Part shown: positions 10,317-21,643 of the stretch, one piece after another | Numbering within the stretch: the stretch's first letter is position 1 | Layout: each line of letters opens with the position of its first letter | Assembly: GCA_036426205.1 (NCBI GenBank) | Contig: CM071568.1 | Location: 40,079,221 to 40,143,220 of the forward strand | Reading direction: 5' to 3' | DNA: 64,000 nt | DNA from: Ascaphus truei | Lineage: Eukaryota; Chordata; Amphibia; Anura; Ascaphidae | Translations under genes and position numbers: made by a program | Notes under the pieces: generated by a model | Database searches by the model: none | The model's input: only the letters and a program-made list of their open reading frames with translations | What the model was told of the DNA's origin: nothing

Positions 10317-11034
10317 GCATTGAATCAGCACCTCTCCAATCTGCATTACTTACAGTATGTGCAAAATGTGAGTTTGACATTGAACATTTGATACATTTTA
10401 TTACATGTGTCTCTGGCATACTACACCATTTGGAGTCTTTTCTTTTACATCTCGGTTCACTGGAAAGAAAGTGGACACATATCTTTGGAGAATCCTCACC
10501 AGTGCTCTCATCAGAGAGAGACTGAATCTCTGATATGCTTAATAATTAAGGACCAATTGGTGAGTGGGACCATACAGTACACACGCTTTATTAATACACA
10601 CCATTTGTTCTAACTGGCTACACTATTATTTTCATTTTTGTTTATTTCACATATCCACGTTGTGGCACTCTGCACTCCCCTTATCTAGAAGACATTCCTA
10701 TCAGTTACTCCCTCAAAAGTTCTTTCTATGTAGCAATAATATACACTTCACTAAGTAGGTGCATAGAGAGAAACAATGGGTGACACTGGAGGAGATTAGT
10801 TTGAACAGTGGGCATTATACCCCTATCAGGTTTCTGAACTTATCTTGTCAACTTCTTCATTGACCTACGATTGTACTGAAGTGGTTGAATTTAGGATGTT
10901 AAACATAAGATATGCAAGATATGCTTAGCAAATATACTGATTACCAGAACATCCTTGTTTAAACATCAGTACCACAAGATTGGCATAAAGCAGATCTGGT
11001 GCCTATATTTAAAAAAAGCATTGGTGACCACACC
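10317..11034. other. Intergenic DNA, no gene seen
   Basis: No element or gene recognised. Low GC content with short non-conserved frames only. Confidence 0.5.
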
Positions 11035-11442
11035 TTGAATATGGAGTACAAATTTGGGCACCACTCCTTAGAAAAACCATTATGAAACTAGAGAGAGTGC
11101 AGAGAAGAGCCACCACATTAATAAAGGGGATGGACAATCTATCTTATGAGGAGAGGCTAGCTAAATTAGATTTATTTACATTAGAAAAGACGCATCTAAA
11201 AGGGGATATGATAAGTATATACAAATATATTCTGGGACTGTAAGGAGCTTTCAAAATGACTATTCATCCCACGGGCAGTACAAAGGACTCAGGGCATCCC
11301 TTTAGGTTGGAGGAAAGGTGATTTCACCAGCAAAAAAAGGAAAGGGTTCTTTACAGTAAGGGCAGTTAAAATGCGGAATTCATTACCCAGGGAGACTGTG
11401 ATGGCAGATGCAATAGATTTGTTCAGAAAAAGGTTGGACATC
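11035..11442 (+). mobile_element. CR1-like LINE ORF2 C-terminus, upstream half of a split copy
   Basis: With frame changes, the plus strand gives fragments RVQRRAT, SYEERLAKLDLFTLEK and GDMISIYKY. These are the well-known ending of CR1 ORF2 proteins (ERVQRRATKLI, YEERLKxLxLxTLExRRxRGDLI). The copy is interrupted at 11443 by an LTR and resumes at 12040. Related copies are 42255-43235 (minus) and 43240-43592 (plus). Confidence 0.75.
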
Positions 11443-12039
11443 TGTAGACGGACGTTCACAAAGGTACACAATTGGAGACTTTATAAGGTGAAATTATAAT
11501 AGGCTTTATTGTGCTTTTTCCTTTTCATCAGGAAATCATCCAAACACAGGGGAGGGAACAAAGCTTCTATTCACTTGGGAGTATCTATAGTGAAAATACC
11601 ATGCAATTAATTCACAACTCCATAAGTCAAGCATGTCTCGCAGCCCCAAAACATATAGCATGGAATAAGCAGATATAAGCAGTCTCTTAATTATGAAAGT
11701 CTTATCTGTTTCTTGCTGTAGAGTAAGCTTCTCTGCTCTCCTGGAACCGCACCCGTGCGTGCACAGAAAATATCAGCATCCAGGTTTAGAACTCTTATTT
11801 GGTGTCTTGCAATCAGCTATGCTGGGCAGAGCTCAAGACAGGTCAGCTCCAGAGATCTGTGTTCTCCAAAGTTCAGCCCACAAGTGAGCTAAGGAGCCAC
11901 TTCCTGTCTCAGCAGAAAGGCTTTTGTAAGCAATCTAAATCAGGCAGGTGGTGTTTCATTAATTGACTACCAGCAGTTTAACCACCACATTGCTAGATTA
12001 AAGGCACATTACTTGAACAGGGATTACTCCCCTGTTACA
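11443..12039 (-). mobile_element. Solo LTR (597 bp) inserted in the CR1 copy
   Basis: Begins TGTAGACGG and ends CTGTTACA, so it has TG...CA termini, and is flanked by a perfect 5-bp duplication ACATC (11438-11442 and 12040-12044). The CR1 sequence reads continuously when the insert and one ACATC are removed; the copy at 43240-43592 confirms the empty site. Orientation is inferred as minus because the right end reversed starts TGTAACAGGGG and a TTTATTG signal lies near the left end. No internal region remains, as expected after LTR-LTR recombination. Confidence 0.8.
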
Positions 12040-12320
12040 ACATCTTTTTAGAAAGGAAAGGTATACAGGGATATACCAAATAAGTAAACATGGGAAGAAT
12101 GTTGATCCAGGGATTCATCCGATTGCCAATTCTTGGAGTCAGGAAGGAATTTATTTTTCCCCTTATGAGATATCATTAGATTATATGACACTGGGTTTTT
12201 TTGTTTGCCTTCCTCTGGATCAATATGTAAGGTATAGGGTAAAGTATCTGTCTAAATTTAGCATAGGTTGAACTTGATGTCATATGTCTTTTTTCAACCT
12301 CATTTACTATGTAACTATGT
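12040..12320 (+). mobile_element. CR1-like LINE 3' end, downstream half of split copy
   Basis: Continues the CR1 copy after the solo LTR with GAAAGGAAAGGTATACAGGG, a CCTTATGAGATATCATTAG block, GCCTTCCTCTGGATCAA, and a 3' end in ACTATGTAACTATGTA. The same ordered blocks appear at 43310-43592 and reversed at 42255-42560. Confidence 0.75.
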
Positions 12321-13399
12321 AAAGTCTCCATATACTGTAAATTTTTCCAATCAACAATATGTTACCAAGGACAAATTATTGACGACCATAATAGGATATT
12401 TAAGGAAATTTAAGGATATTTAAGGAAAACATTTAATTTGCTGCACTAATGAGCTCATGGAAGAAATGAAAAAGGGAAAGCAGATGCAGCATATTTAAAC
12501 CCCATTTTGCAAGAGGAGCTGCTTAGAGATTGGAATGCTATGGAATTCAAAAATAAAAATGGTCTTTCAGTTTCTATCATCTTGAGCCAAAGTCAAGCTA
12601 CTCTATCTATAAAATAACCAGTATCACGATGCTAACCAATGACCCTTCAACTTTCATTACAGAAAAGTATTTGTTTTTAGTTAACATAAAACTTCTACCA
12701 CAATGATCATATAAAAATAATATGGAAAACATTTTCAGCTGTAATACCATAAAGGATATTTTTTCTCTAAGAGGGCTTAAACAAGAAATAATGTCTTAAG
12801 CTCAAGAACGTTCTTAAACTTACTGTAGCCTGGTCATTAATTCTCTCTGCCTTGCTTTTATCCAAAGGAAATACTCTAGCCCCTCAATCATCGTTTAACA
12901 CATCCAGTCCCAATATGGAAAGTATTAACATCTACTTTATCAAGGATTCATGCAGTGGAACTAGTAGTGGGCATCTATCCAAATATATCAGAAATACTGT
13001 AGCACAGAAATTTTGCAAACAATTATTGCACAGACTTCTAGACTATCATGTTTAAAATATAAAAGATTCCCATCAAACCGGTTGTAAGGTTTATCCAGGA
13101 CTGGAAACCCATATTCTGATAAGTGGCAATAGAAGAATAAAAACATCATAAAATGCATTACCAATTGATCTCATTCACACAGCTTTGAGGTATTTTTAGT
13201 GTTGGTTTAACCCACTTTCTTGTCGCTGATGGAGGGCTTGCAGTGCATCACAGTGCAATACTGTATATTGTAGGTTCCTGACATTCGAAAGCCAAAGTGA
13301 TACTTTGCAGGATACAGAGCTAATTTTCAAGATTGCTAACAAAACAATAGTGAATTGATATCATATGGGGACTGCAAATGAGTGGAAAGCTTAATACTG
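12321..13399. other. Intergenic DNA, no gene seen
   Basis: AT-rich stretch with a small local duplication AAGGATATTTAAGG near 12400-12425. No coding or element signal recognised. Confidence 0.5.
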
Positions 13400-14238
13400 T
13401 GTAGCACTGTTATGGTAGGCCGGGGTGACCTGGACACCATATATAGTGCCCCCTCTCTTCCATGACACTCGGTATGAAAAGTATACTATGTCAGCACAGT
13501 TTGCTCCACTAGGGAAGACCAGACTATAGTTCCCTGGCGGGGAAAGTGGTCCCTGGTTGTGGTATGCCAGGGTCCCCTGGACCCTATATCTAATTCCCCT
13601 CTCCCTTAGCATTCTGTCTGAGGTGCACTTTCTTGCTCTTACTGTAATACCTGCCCTGTTCTCAGCAGCACCTCCAAATGTTGCACTGCCCCCCCCCCCC
13701 CCCCCAACACCAGTGGGAGATACACAGCTTCTGCTACCTATGTGTGGTGTGGACTGATACTTAGACAGGAGTTTGACAGCAAGGGTCTTTATTGTATGGC
13801 ATGCATCCACTGCAGATCTCCTTGCAGCGATGCAGAGTCTCAGAGGTCCCAGACCTCTGGATGGTGATGGCCCCTGAACTTACAGGGCCTCTGTGGCTGA
13901 ATCAGATGTTCCCTCAGCCAGATGCTGAGGGTGAACACTTTCATCCCACCATGGGAGAGACTCACAGCTCTCTGCTTCCTCTCTCCTCCAGAGCAGGAAC
14001 AGGACTAAACAACATTTGCCACTCCCTCCTATGAGGAAAAAGAAGGGGCCTGCTCATGATCTAAACCTATACCAGATAGGCTTACACAGGCCATTGGTCA
14101 CCACCTTACTTCTATCACTCATAAGAGGGGCATGAGGGGGGTCAACAAGCCCACAGATTAACCCCTTACAGCCTGCAGCTAACAGGACTTACATAACAGG
14201 GTGGGGAAAGATAGGCAGAAAATACATACCCTGTTACA
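13400..14238 (-). mobile_element. LTR of an unidentified LTR retroelement
   Basis: The segment runs from TGTAGCAC to CTGTTACA. Read on the minus strand it starts TGTAACAGGG like the reversed solo LTR at 11443-12039, and it has an AATAAAG polyadenylation signal (reverse of 13788-13793). Composition is typical of an LTR and there is no ORF that could be defended. A poly-C tract of about 18 bases at 13689-13706 looks like slippage. I could not find a convincing target-site duplication, so the ends are approximate. Confidence 0.45.
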
Positions 14239-14289
14239 CTGAATAAGCATTTCTTGTAATATAAAACATGTATGCATTTCCATATTGTC

Positions 14290-14372
14290 AAGAATGAAAT
14301 AGAATTAGTCATGTTAGTCTGTTGCGATAGTGTAGAGTAAATGAGTAATTCAGTATTAGAGTACTTCAACTA
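14290..14372 (-). mobile_element. Short remnant of a PLE terminal region
   Basis: GTTAGTCTGTTGCGATAGTG and then AGTAATTCAGTATTAGAGTA resemble 32222-32270, the 3' end of the PLE remnant at 32197-32960. Only about 80 bp survive. Confidence 0.45.
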
Positions 14373-14664
14373 AGCCACTGATTGAGCCACCTGTACTGAA
14401 GCAGGAAAATCATGAAAACCAGACCTGTTGGCTCGTGGGGACTGGAGTTGGCCACCCCTGCCCTAAACCATCCTGATGGGAGTTTTCTTAATTTTGTCTC
14501 TATAGACAACATTTAAATGTTTTTTTCATGTAAGTATTTCATTTAATTCAAGTATACAGTCTATTATATTATACTCTAATATATCTATAATGTCATCCCC
14601 CATAGACTATTCATACTACACTAGTTACAGAGGCCACATTTAGTAAACATTAGCACCTATTAAG

Positions 14665-15425
14665 TGTAAGTGTTTCACCCATCCGGTGGGAGATTTGGTC
14701 ATTACTGGTCGTGTGTTGCATGATACCTGCTGGTAACAGGACGGCTGAGTCGTCCGCCGGTGGTAGTGGGGACACAGGACTAGGCTTCTGGGGTTCATAC
14801 CCTACATATCTCTTTAGCAGTGCAGCGCCTCCATCTGCCGTAGGCTCCAGGAACTGAAGGTGATCTCCCACGGTAGAACAATTATCTCTCCCCCAGTAAG
14901 GTCACGCACCAAGCAGGAAGTATAACAACAGGAACGGTATATTATCTCTTCTGTACAGCACAGTATACAGCAGGATTCTGCCCGATGCAGCAACTTCTGT
15001 ATCAGCTACCACTGAAGGATGGTCCCTGGACCGTCACTACAGGCCAAGGGCACCCGCAGCTATCCTAGCTCTTCCCTGCCTCCCTAGCAGAGGCAGAGAT
15101 ATGGTCCACACTCAGTCTCCCCCGGAGGGAAGAGGACTGGAGAAGACCCAATAATCAACCTCTCCACTGTGTGACCTGCCTTCCTCAAATGGGGAAACTC
15201 ACTCCTGAATTTGGGGCGGCACTGCCCTTAAGTACAGCCAGGAGGAGGGCATCAGGTCTGTCCCATGATTGATCATGCCCAGGCCTGATGTCACCGCCTC
15301 CCACTGTCACTCAAGTGCAGCTCCTTGAAGGGGGAAACCCCCATATCAACTACTGGCAGCCTGATTGTACCAGAGCTTACTGCCAGGAGGGAAGCAGATT
15401 AGTAGCCATAGATGGCATTGCTACA
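14665..15425 (-). mobile_element. Gypsy-like LTR, group G, minus orientation
   Basis: On the minus strand this 761-bp segment starts TGTAGCAATGCC and ends CACTTACA. It shares with 59525-60275 the blocks CCTGCTGGTAACA, GGGACACAGGA, GCAGCGCCTCCATCTGCC, CTTAAGTACAGCCAG and TTACTGCCAG. The 12-mer GCAGCGCCTCCA (14822-14833) lies 157 bp inside the LTR 3' end, the same distance as in 59525-60275. No clear target duplication was found. Minus-strand sequence at 15600-16353 may be internal sequence of the same element. Confidence 0.6.
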
Positions 15426-15599
15426 CTCTCCCTCTGTTGGAATACCAACGACCCCGCTTCTGCCTTAAATTTTCAGGTACCATCCTTGAAGGTAACCTGA
15501 GCATATCAAGAGAACATTTCACATGTGATTATCACACTCGATATGCATGATAACATTTTCTGTGAATATAGTACATTTTTTTCAAAAGAAAACAAGCTG

Positions 15600-16353
15600 T
15601 CTAGACAGAACCCCAGGTCCCTCCAAACATGGAGAACCTCATCAATAATAGTGATTAGGGTCTGGCTTGCGGACTAAGGTTCCGGTAGTGACTGGTACCA
15701 TTACAGAAAACACTTCTTGGGTCGTCCTTCTGATACAATCTTAACCCTGTCCATATAAATGGACCTGCCATCTTTCCATTTGTTCATGACATAATCAACT
15801 GCTTCATCATTTATAGCTGGGTAAGTAGTGGGGACACATCTGGGGAATACCTTGGCTACGGGCACATCTCTAAGGAAGTTTCCCAATCAGACTCAGAAGA
15901 CTCACTGGAAAGACCATTCCACCAATCCTCTTGGCTCATGGAAATAGCATTCAGATCTCAACCTGTTTCTTTCCCACCCCGCCATTCGTTTGAAATTTGC
16001 CGGTGCATCCTGCGCAGGCAGAACAGCCTCTATAGGAACATGAGAAACATTGTCCTTAATCTGCTCCACTTTCCACGGAGACACTCCCTCCATACCGGCA
16101 ATATAGGACTCTATCGCTGGCGGAAAGGATTGATTCATAGCATGGTTCTGTGCTCAGCCAAGGTCTCACATATGAGCGGTAGCACTGTAACTGGACTGGG
16201 AGCTTTTGGACGTCCAGGAGAAGGCCGTTGAGACCCTCTAATAGGTCTCAAACTGGAAGTAAATGCAGTGGTACTCAGCGGAGCGGGAATCGGCCACTTC
16301 ACATCCACCCCGGAAGTCACTGTCCGAATGACGTCATCAGTTTCCGACATCAC
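15600..16353 (-). pseudogene. Decayed retroelement internal ORF, possibly gag
   Basis: Three minus-strand frames abut in order: 16135-16353, 15902-16138 and 15701-15886. The middle one contains PPAIESYIAGMEGVSPWKVE and the last KWKDGRSIYMDRVKIV, both with ordinary protein-like composition and without low complexity. At least two frameshifts or stops separate them. The location directly upstream (minus sense) of the LTR at 14665-15425 suggests internal retroelement sequence. I do not recognise a named domain, so gag is inference. Confidence 0.3.
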
Positions 16354-16404
16354 GGTGTCCCAATCAAGGTCGCTGCCTTCATCTTCGACATTGCAGCTAG
16401 CACC

Positions 16405-16778
16405 AGAAGGTACAGCTGCAGCGGCCGTTATTCAAACAAATCACGGCGCCGATTTCGTGTGTTCTGCTGTACTCCCTGCAGTATGAATGCGGTCAATCGC
16501 CCCAGGCACCCGCGCTTATCGCGATTGCTTTCTTGAATTTCATGGATTCTGTTTCTTTGGGTGCAATGAAATGAATGAATTGCAATGTGTACAATACTGT
16601 GCTACTGAGCCAATTTAAGGTATTTAAAAAACAGAACTTTAAAATGCCATTTTCTGCACTCGCCTCACTCGTGTCTTAAGGCGGTAAGGTTGGGAGACAT
16701 CCCGCGTCATGACATCGGTATTCCGATGTACACAGCGTATGAAGTGTTTGAATAACGGCCGCTGCAGCTGTACCTTCT
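16405..16778. mobile_element. MITE candidate with perfect 34-bp inverted termini
   Basis: The 34-base segments 16405-16438 and 16745-16778 are exact reverse complements. Core blocks are GGTACAGCTGCAGCGG and CCGTTATTCAAACA. The 306 bp between them carry no ORF. If the TA inside GGTACAG is the target site, the element would be a Tc1/mariner-type MITE starting CAGCTGCAG, and the few extra matching bases outside would be chance or older flank. Confidence 0.5.
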
Positions 16779-17213
16779 TGTTCTGGTTCCTGCTGAGAGC
16801 CAAGGGGTGTTTCTCACCGCTCCGCAGATAGGCTGGAACCTGGAGGCTCGCTGGAGGGGAAGTCCGGCTGCTGCTCTATCCACTGGAAACCGTCACATCA
16901 GGGATACTCCTCTGCCACTCAGGCCGAACCACGGCTGCCCTCAGGATGGACATCGCTCGAGGTCCCCGATAGAATCATGGCTGTTAGTGAAAATGGTGGA
17001 GTACACATCGGTTGAGTGCTAACTCTGAAAGCAATGGCAATGAGTTTGAAGCAAGGGAGATTAATTCAGATCCCAATGTCAGCTCCTGGTGCCTCAGGCA
17101 CCAAAAATTAGATTAGAAACTCTATGGGGCAGGGATCTATGCCTGACAAAATTATATATACAGTGTTGTGTCCACTGTCATCAGAATACAAGACAAAACA
17201 TTTTTTATATATA
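16779..17213. other. Unassigned sequence with a LINE-tail-like end
   Basis: Moderately GC-rich with no defendable ORF. Around 17107-17140 the block AGAAACTCTATGGGGCAGGG resembles the AGATTGTAAGCTCT..GGGCAGGG block found in the L2-like tails at 7650 and 49940, so a short LINE tail may lie here. Confidence 0.3.
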
Positions 17214-18024
17214 TGTAGCCATGCATAACAATGTCTACAGTCATCTCTCCTGCTGGCAGCAAAACCTGGTAAGTTACAGGAATGCCAGCAGTAATCATGG
17301 AGGTTTGCCCTCACACCCTGGTGAGATGCCCTGTGTATGGATGGGAGTGGCCACATGCTCTGAGTCCATGGTTAGTGACATCAGGGATGTGCCTGCCTCC
17401 TGAGGTATATAAGGCACTGCACTACCTAAAGTTAGTGTGGTTGCTGCGGGTTGATGTTACAAGGTGAAGGTGAAGCAACAAGTTCTGAGGTGCCCACTAG
17501 TGCAGTAACTAGTGGCACCGCGCAATATCCAGTTACAAAAGGCCAACTGTGTCCAGGGATCTGGCACAGGGGTGATCTCCCTACGGGGAGAGGGGGATCC
17601 CACTCCATTGGGAGGGCTTACCTTTTAAAGGGGAGCACGGAGCAATGTGCGGCTGAGCTGATCGCTGCAAGGGGGCAGTTTGCTACATCAACAATAAAGA
17701 TGCCCTGTTCAAAGACAACCCCACTGTGTGAGTGTGAAATTACTCTCCAGTGGAAGTCACCACCAAGAAGGAGTTCCTCATCAGAACCATCTCCCTGCGG
17801 ACGCATAGATCCTGATGAGGTGGAGGCGCTGCACATGATGTAAGTAGGACTCGCACCCACTACCTCAGCTGCCTGTCTGGCTTGACATCCCCTATACCAT
17901 CATGCGGGAGACTCAGGAGTCCTGTTGCCTACAGGTGCACCACCAGACACGAACATGTAATGGGGGCTGGATAGACCACAGGGGCCAATGTGAGATTGGG
18001 TCGGTCAGACTAGAAGGGAATACA
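17214..18024 (+). mobile_element. Gypsy-like solo LTR, group G, with TATA target duplication
   Basis: An 811-bp segment starts TGTAGCCATGC and ends GGGAATACA, flanked by TATA (17210-17213 and 18025-18028). It has a TATA box TATATAAG (17406-17413), an AATAAA signal (17693-17698), then the 12-mer TGGAGGCGCTGC (17821-17832) 192 bp before the 3' end, followed at once by a GTAAGT and later by a CTACAG|GT. It aligns along its length with 47187-47954. No internal region is attached. Confidence 0.7.
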
Positions 18025-19424
18025 TATATTATATACGTTTGAAAACTGTAATGGAGTAACATTTTAGTCAAATACAATGAGATGAACATGCTGCTTAATA
18101 AAGCATCATATACAGTATTTAGAAGTAAATGTCAAAGCAACGCTAAACAAAGATAAATCAAAAGCATCTGAGATTAGAATTAAAAAATTACAAGGATATC
18201 AAGTGTAGGAAACAAAATGAACAAGTGGAAAATCAATCTCATTTTCTTTCTGTGATGAAAATATCTGATTAGACACACTTTTCACAATGATGATCAAATT
18301 ACAAGATCTTTAGCTCACACAAAAAGATCTTAATTGGCGAACAAGAATAGGATTCTGTTATGCTTTCAAGGGCAGAGATGTGTTTCAGACTACATGCTCA
18401 TGATCATTGGTACAGATGAAACTAAATTGCCAATGTTTTGACTAACGAGCTATTAATTAAGTGATCTTGAAAGGAATAACAGATGGGTATAATACTATGC
18501 GCAAACCATTACTTTTAATAATAGCACAATAATAAACAGTAAACTATGCATTATGTGTGAAAGTGTAAGCCTTGGAGAAACTTACAGAAGATTTCTAGTG
18601 ACTTTAAATTGTATTTTACAAAAGCTATGAAATTCATTAGAATGCTTTAGTGAACATAAGTATACAGTACACACTCATCTAAAAGGTGCGTTCCCTCCTA
18701 GGAGCAACACGAACTAATAGCAGGAATATGTTTAATCGGTGGAATCTGGGTGATTCTTTATTTTCTGACTATTTTTAAGGGAACAGAGTTATGATGACAA
18801 AAACATGGTTACAAATACATGTTTTTTCTTAATGTACTTATTTATTTACTCTTACAGTATATTTATTTATAAAATGTTATCTTTTCTTTGTTTGGCTCTC
18901 TGATAAGGACAGGATGGGATACGAGTAAAGAAATCACTCAATTGACAAACATGTCCTTTTTCTGAGACCCCTTCGAAATTCAAATTGTAATTAATAAAAT
19001 AAATAAATAAAATTGTCAAGCCTCTGTTAGCATAGTTAGATCTGTTTAGAGAAGCCATGTAGGCTGTTGTTCATAACAACATTGTTCATAAAATGTTGTT
19101 TTCTGGTTGGCTATGTGGAATTGCACCTTTAAAGGTAGGCTTCTCCCACACACGTTTTTATATTAAACATTGTTCATTTCATTTTTTTAGAACACTTTTT
19201 TTTTTTTTCCAAGTAGAACTTGGGGCTGCAAATTTGCTTCTTGGAGATGGCAGTATATTGTAGGAATCCCAGACATTAATGTAATTTCAGGGAACTTCCC
19301 ACTTTCCATAGATAATAGGAAGATACAATGTTACAAATTCTAGCAGCAGAGGTACTTCCGAAATGGAATAGATATATTAGTGCGCTAAATGAATATCCAT
19401 TAACACAGATACACGGTACAGTGC
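18025..19424. other. AT-rich intergenic DNA, no gene seen
   Basis: No coding or mobile-element signal was recognised. A poly-T run lies at about 19197-19208. Confidence 0.5.
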
Positions 19425-19425
19425 C

Positions 19426-19486
<61 letters not shown>
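19425..19486. repeat. (AT)n microsatellite
   Basis: About 60 bp of alternating A and T with a single G interruption. Confidence 0.95.
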
Positions 19487-19487
<1 letters not shown>

Positions 19488-19925
19488 TATCTTTTGAATA
19501 AAATGGTCTTTTAGTTTAACCCTTTGGCCAAAGTGTTGTAAGCCCTTGAGCCCCTCCAAGGCAGACCACATCTCAAGGGTCCTAACACTAAAATAAATTC
19601 TTAATAACCTGTACATTACCAGGAAAAATGATTTATAATAAATCTGTCAAAATTAGTTGCATAGTTCTAAGTCTGATTGAAGCTCTTATTAACCTGTACA
19701 TTACCAGGAAAAGCACTATGTATTAGATTTGTCACAATCAAACTGTATGCAGGTTCACATGAGTGTGGAGGTGAGATGGAGGGAGCTTTTAACCATTTAA
19801 AAGTGGGAGGGAGTGAGCTTCAAAACTGGGAAGGAGGAGCCACCCACCAAATCAGCCAGGACCAGCTGAATAGAATTGCAAAACATACAGAACCCCAATA
19901 AGCTCATATTGAACCCCCAAAATAA
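19487..19925 (-). repeat. Rep-A inverted pieces with a short local duplication
   Basis: Contains the reversed Rep-A blocks TAGTTTAACCCTTTGGCCAA and the GGTCCTAACACT joint near 19510-19590, then a reversed GCTTCAAAACTGGG and CAGGACCAGCTGAAT block near 19815-19875. A CCTGTACATTACCAGGAAAA block occurs twice, at 19607-19626 and 19692-19711. A further (AT)n run follows at 19931-19958. Confidence 0.5.
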
Positions 19926-19927
19926 CC

Positions 19928-19958
<31 letters not shown>

Positions 19959-19961
<3 letters not shown>

Positions 19962-21030
19962 TATATATTTACTACAGGCAACATAAGGAATATATGCAGT
20001 CCCACCAACCAGGCCACGCATGGCCTTACTCTCCAATACGCCATTCCCCCACCCTGGAGTCACAATCCCCCAAAGTACATGAGGGGCCCTTGAGCACCCA
20101 ACCACCCTGGTGTCCACAAGATAATACTCCACCCAATGTGTGGTACAGTGCTGCCCACTAAAGTGTTTGTTGGTGCACATGTTGCATTGGGTACCTGACG
20201 GGTGATCTTACACTGGGTGCGCAGATAATGTCGGTGATGCAGATGGGATCCACGGATCCTCTACGGTGGGTGGGTCCCTCATTGATGGTACCACCTGTAA
20301 TAGTCTCTGTAGCACTGATGGATGATCTGGTCCCAGATCACCCTGATCCAGGATGCAGCCACATCCTAGCTTTGTCCCTATGCTCTGGTTCTACAGGGGC
20401 AATGTCCCTATCTATGGGCCTGTCCCTGCAGCAACCACAAGCTACACAGGGGAGACGTGGCCTAGCTGGGGCCTAACAGGGGGTATCTGGCCTAGTGCAG
20501 GTGCCACAGACACCAGCACACACAACCTACCCTTCCTTGTCCCAGCTCCAACTGGCATGGTCTTCAAAAGCGCCAAATGTAGCAATCTGAAGCCAGGAAT
20601 CCTTGCAACCCTATTGGCTGTGTGGCATCAGGTGATCTTGCAGCCCCAGGGCTGCTGGGTAATGTAGTTCCCCTGTGGTGCTGCTGTTTAAAGGCCGCCA
20701 GTGTCCCTGGCTACTGCGCATGTGCTATCCCCTTCCTAATGGCCGCCAACTTCGGGAATGCTCTGCGCATGCACCAGCCTTATCAAAATGGTGGCTCCCT
20801 GCACTTAAAGTCTCTGCGGGGCACCAGCGAACCGATCGCCGCTTCGGAACACTCACTCTCCCTCAGCTTCCCCTCCCCACACTACCGGAGATACGCGCAC
20901 GCTACCGCTGGCGCCCATGCGCCCCTGCCACCAATCCGACAAACGCCGGACGCATCAGAGCACCTCCGCAGCACACAAGGAGGTAAGGTGCTAAATGAGC
21001 ACCAAGGGGGACCTGGGCTATATATAAAAT
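19959..21030. other. Moderately GC-rich unassigned sequence, perhaps LTR-element derived
   Basis: GC content rises and CpGs become frequent toward 20700-20960 (GCGCATGC occurs twice, followed by a TATATATAAAATAG at 21018). Composition resembles LTR and leader regions elsewhere in the window, but I could not match it to a second copy or find a protein motif. Plus-strand frames of about 100-136 codons look fortuitous. Confidence 0.3.
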
Positions 21031-21306
21031 AGAGCTGATAAATTATTGCCGGAACTCATGAAAAAAGAAACCAAATCTTATAAGTCCCGCTTCAAATACA
21101 AAGAGATTCCTGCTACATGAGTAGATTTCAGTGAGATATTTAAAATACCACAGAGAGTTTATAACTCATTGGAAACTTTTTTTAAATTGTAGCTAATTCC
21201 AAATCTGCTTATTATACTGGAAACATTGCTACAAAAATGTGTCCTAAATTGATTAACTGTAGTGCACTGTTACCAGTTAGAAGAATACATCTTTTTAAAG
21301 TTGAAC

Positions 21307-21643
21307 CTTGATATACCGGCTGCTCCTCCTCCTCTTACCATGCACCACAAAACTGGAACAACCTCCCGGAGACTCTCACAGCTGCCACCAGTCTAACTTC
21401 TTTTAAATCTAAAGCTGTCTCACATTTTAATCTGGTCTGTAACTGTTACATACGCCTATAATATATATTTTCTTTAAGTGCATGCAATATCTTGTGTATA
21501 TAATGTATAACCTGTTCACTTATGTAACTGTATTTGTAATCATGTATTATTTGTCTTAACTCTATGCCCAGGACATACTTGAAAACGAGAGGTAACTCTC
21601 AATGTATTACTTCCTGGTAAAACATTTGTATAAATAAATAATA
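21307..21643 (+). mobile_element. CR1/L2-superfamily LINE 3' end, family L-A copy 3
   Basis: The best preserved of the three L-A tails. It has CTCCTCTTACCATGCACC, AAACTGGAACAACCTCCCGG, a TTTTAATCTGG block, GAGAGGTAACTCTCAATG, TTACTTCCTGG and a final ATAAATAAATAA. It is truncated to the last codons of ORF2 plus the 3' UTR. Confidence 0.75.

Noticed and set aside
13391..13810. 139-codon minus-strand frame
   Set aside because: Lies within an LTR-like segment and includes a poly-G derived glycine run; no conserved motif.
13395..14242. ACTG target duplication for the LTR at 13400-14238
   Set aside because: The matching four bases on the right overlap the terminal A of the LTR, so it cannot be a proper duplication if the LTR ends in CA.
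20228..21032. Plus-strand frames of 82-136 codons
   Set aside because: Three overlapping frames with no protein family features; likely chance openness in GC-richer sequence.
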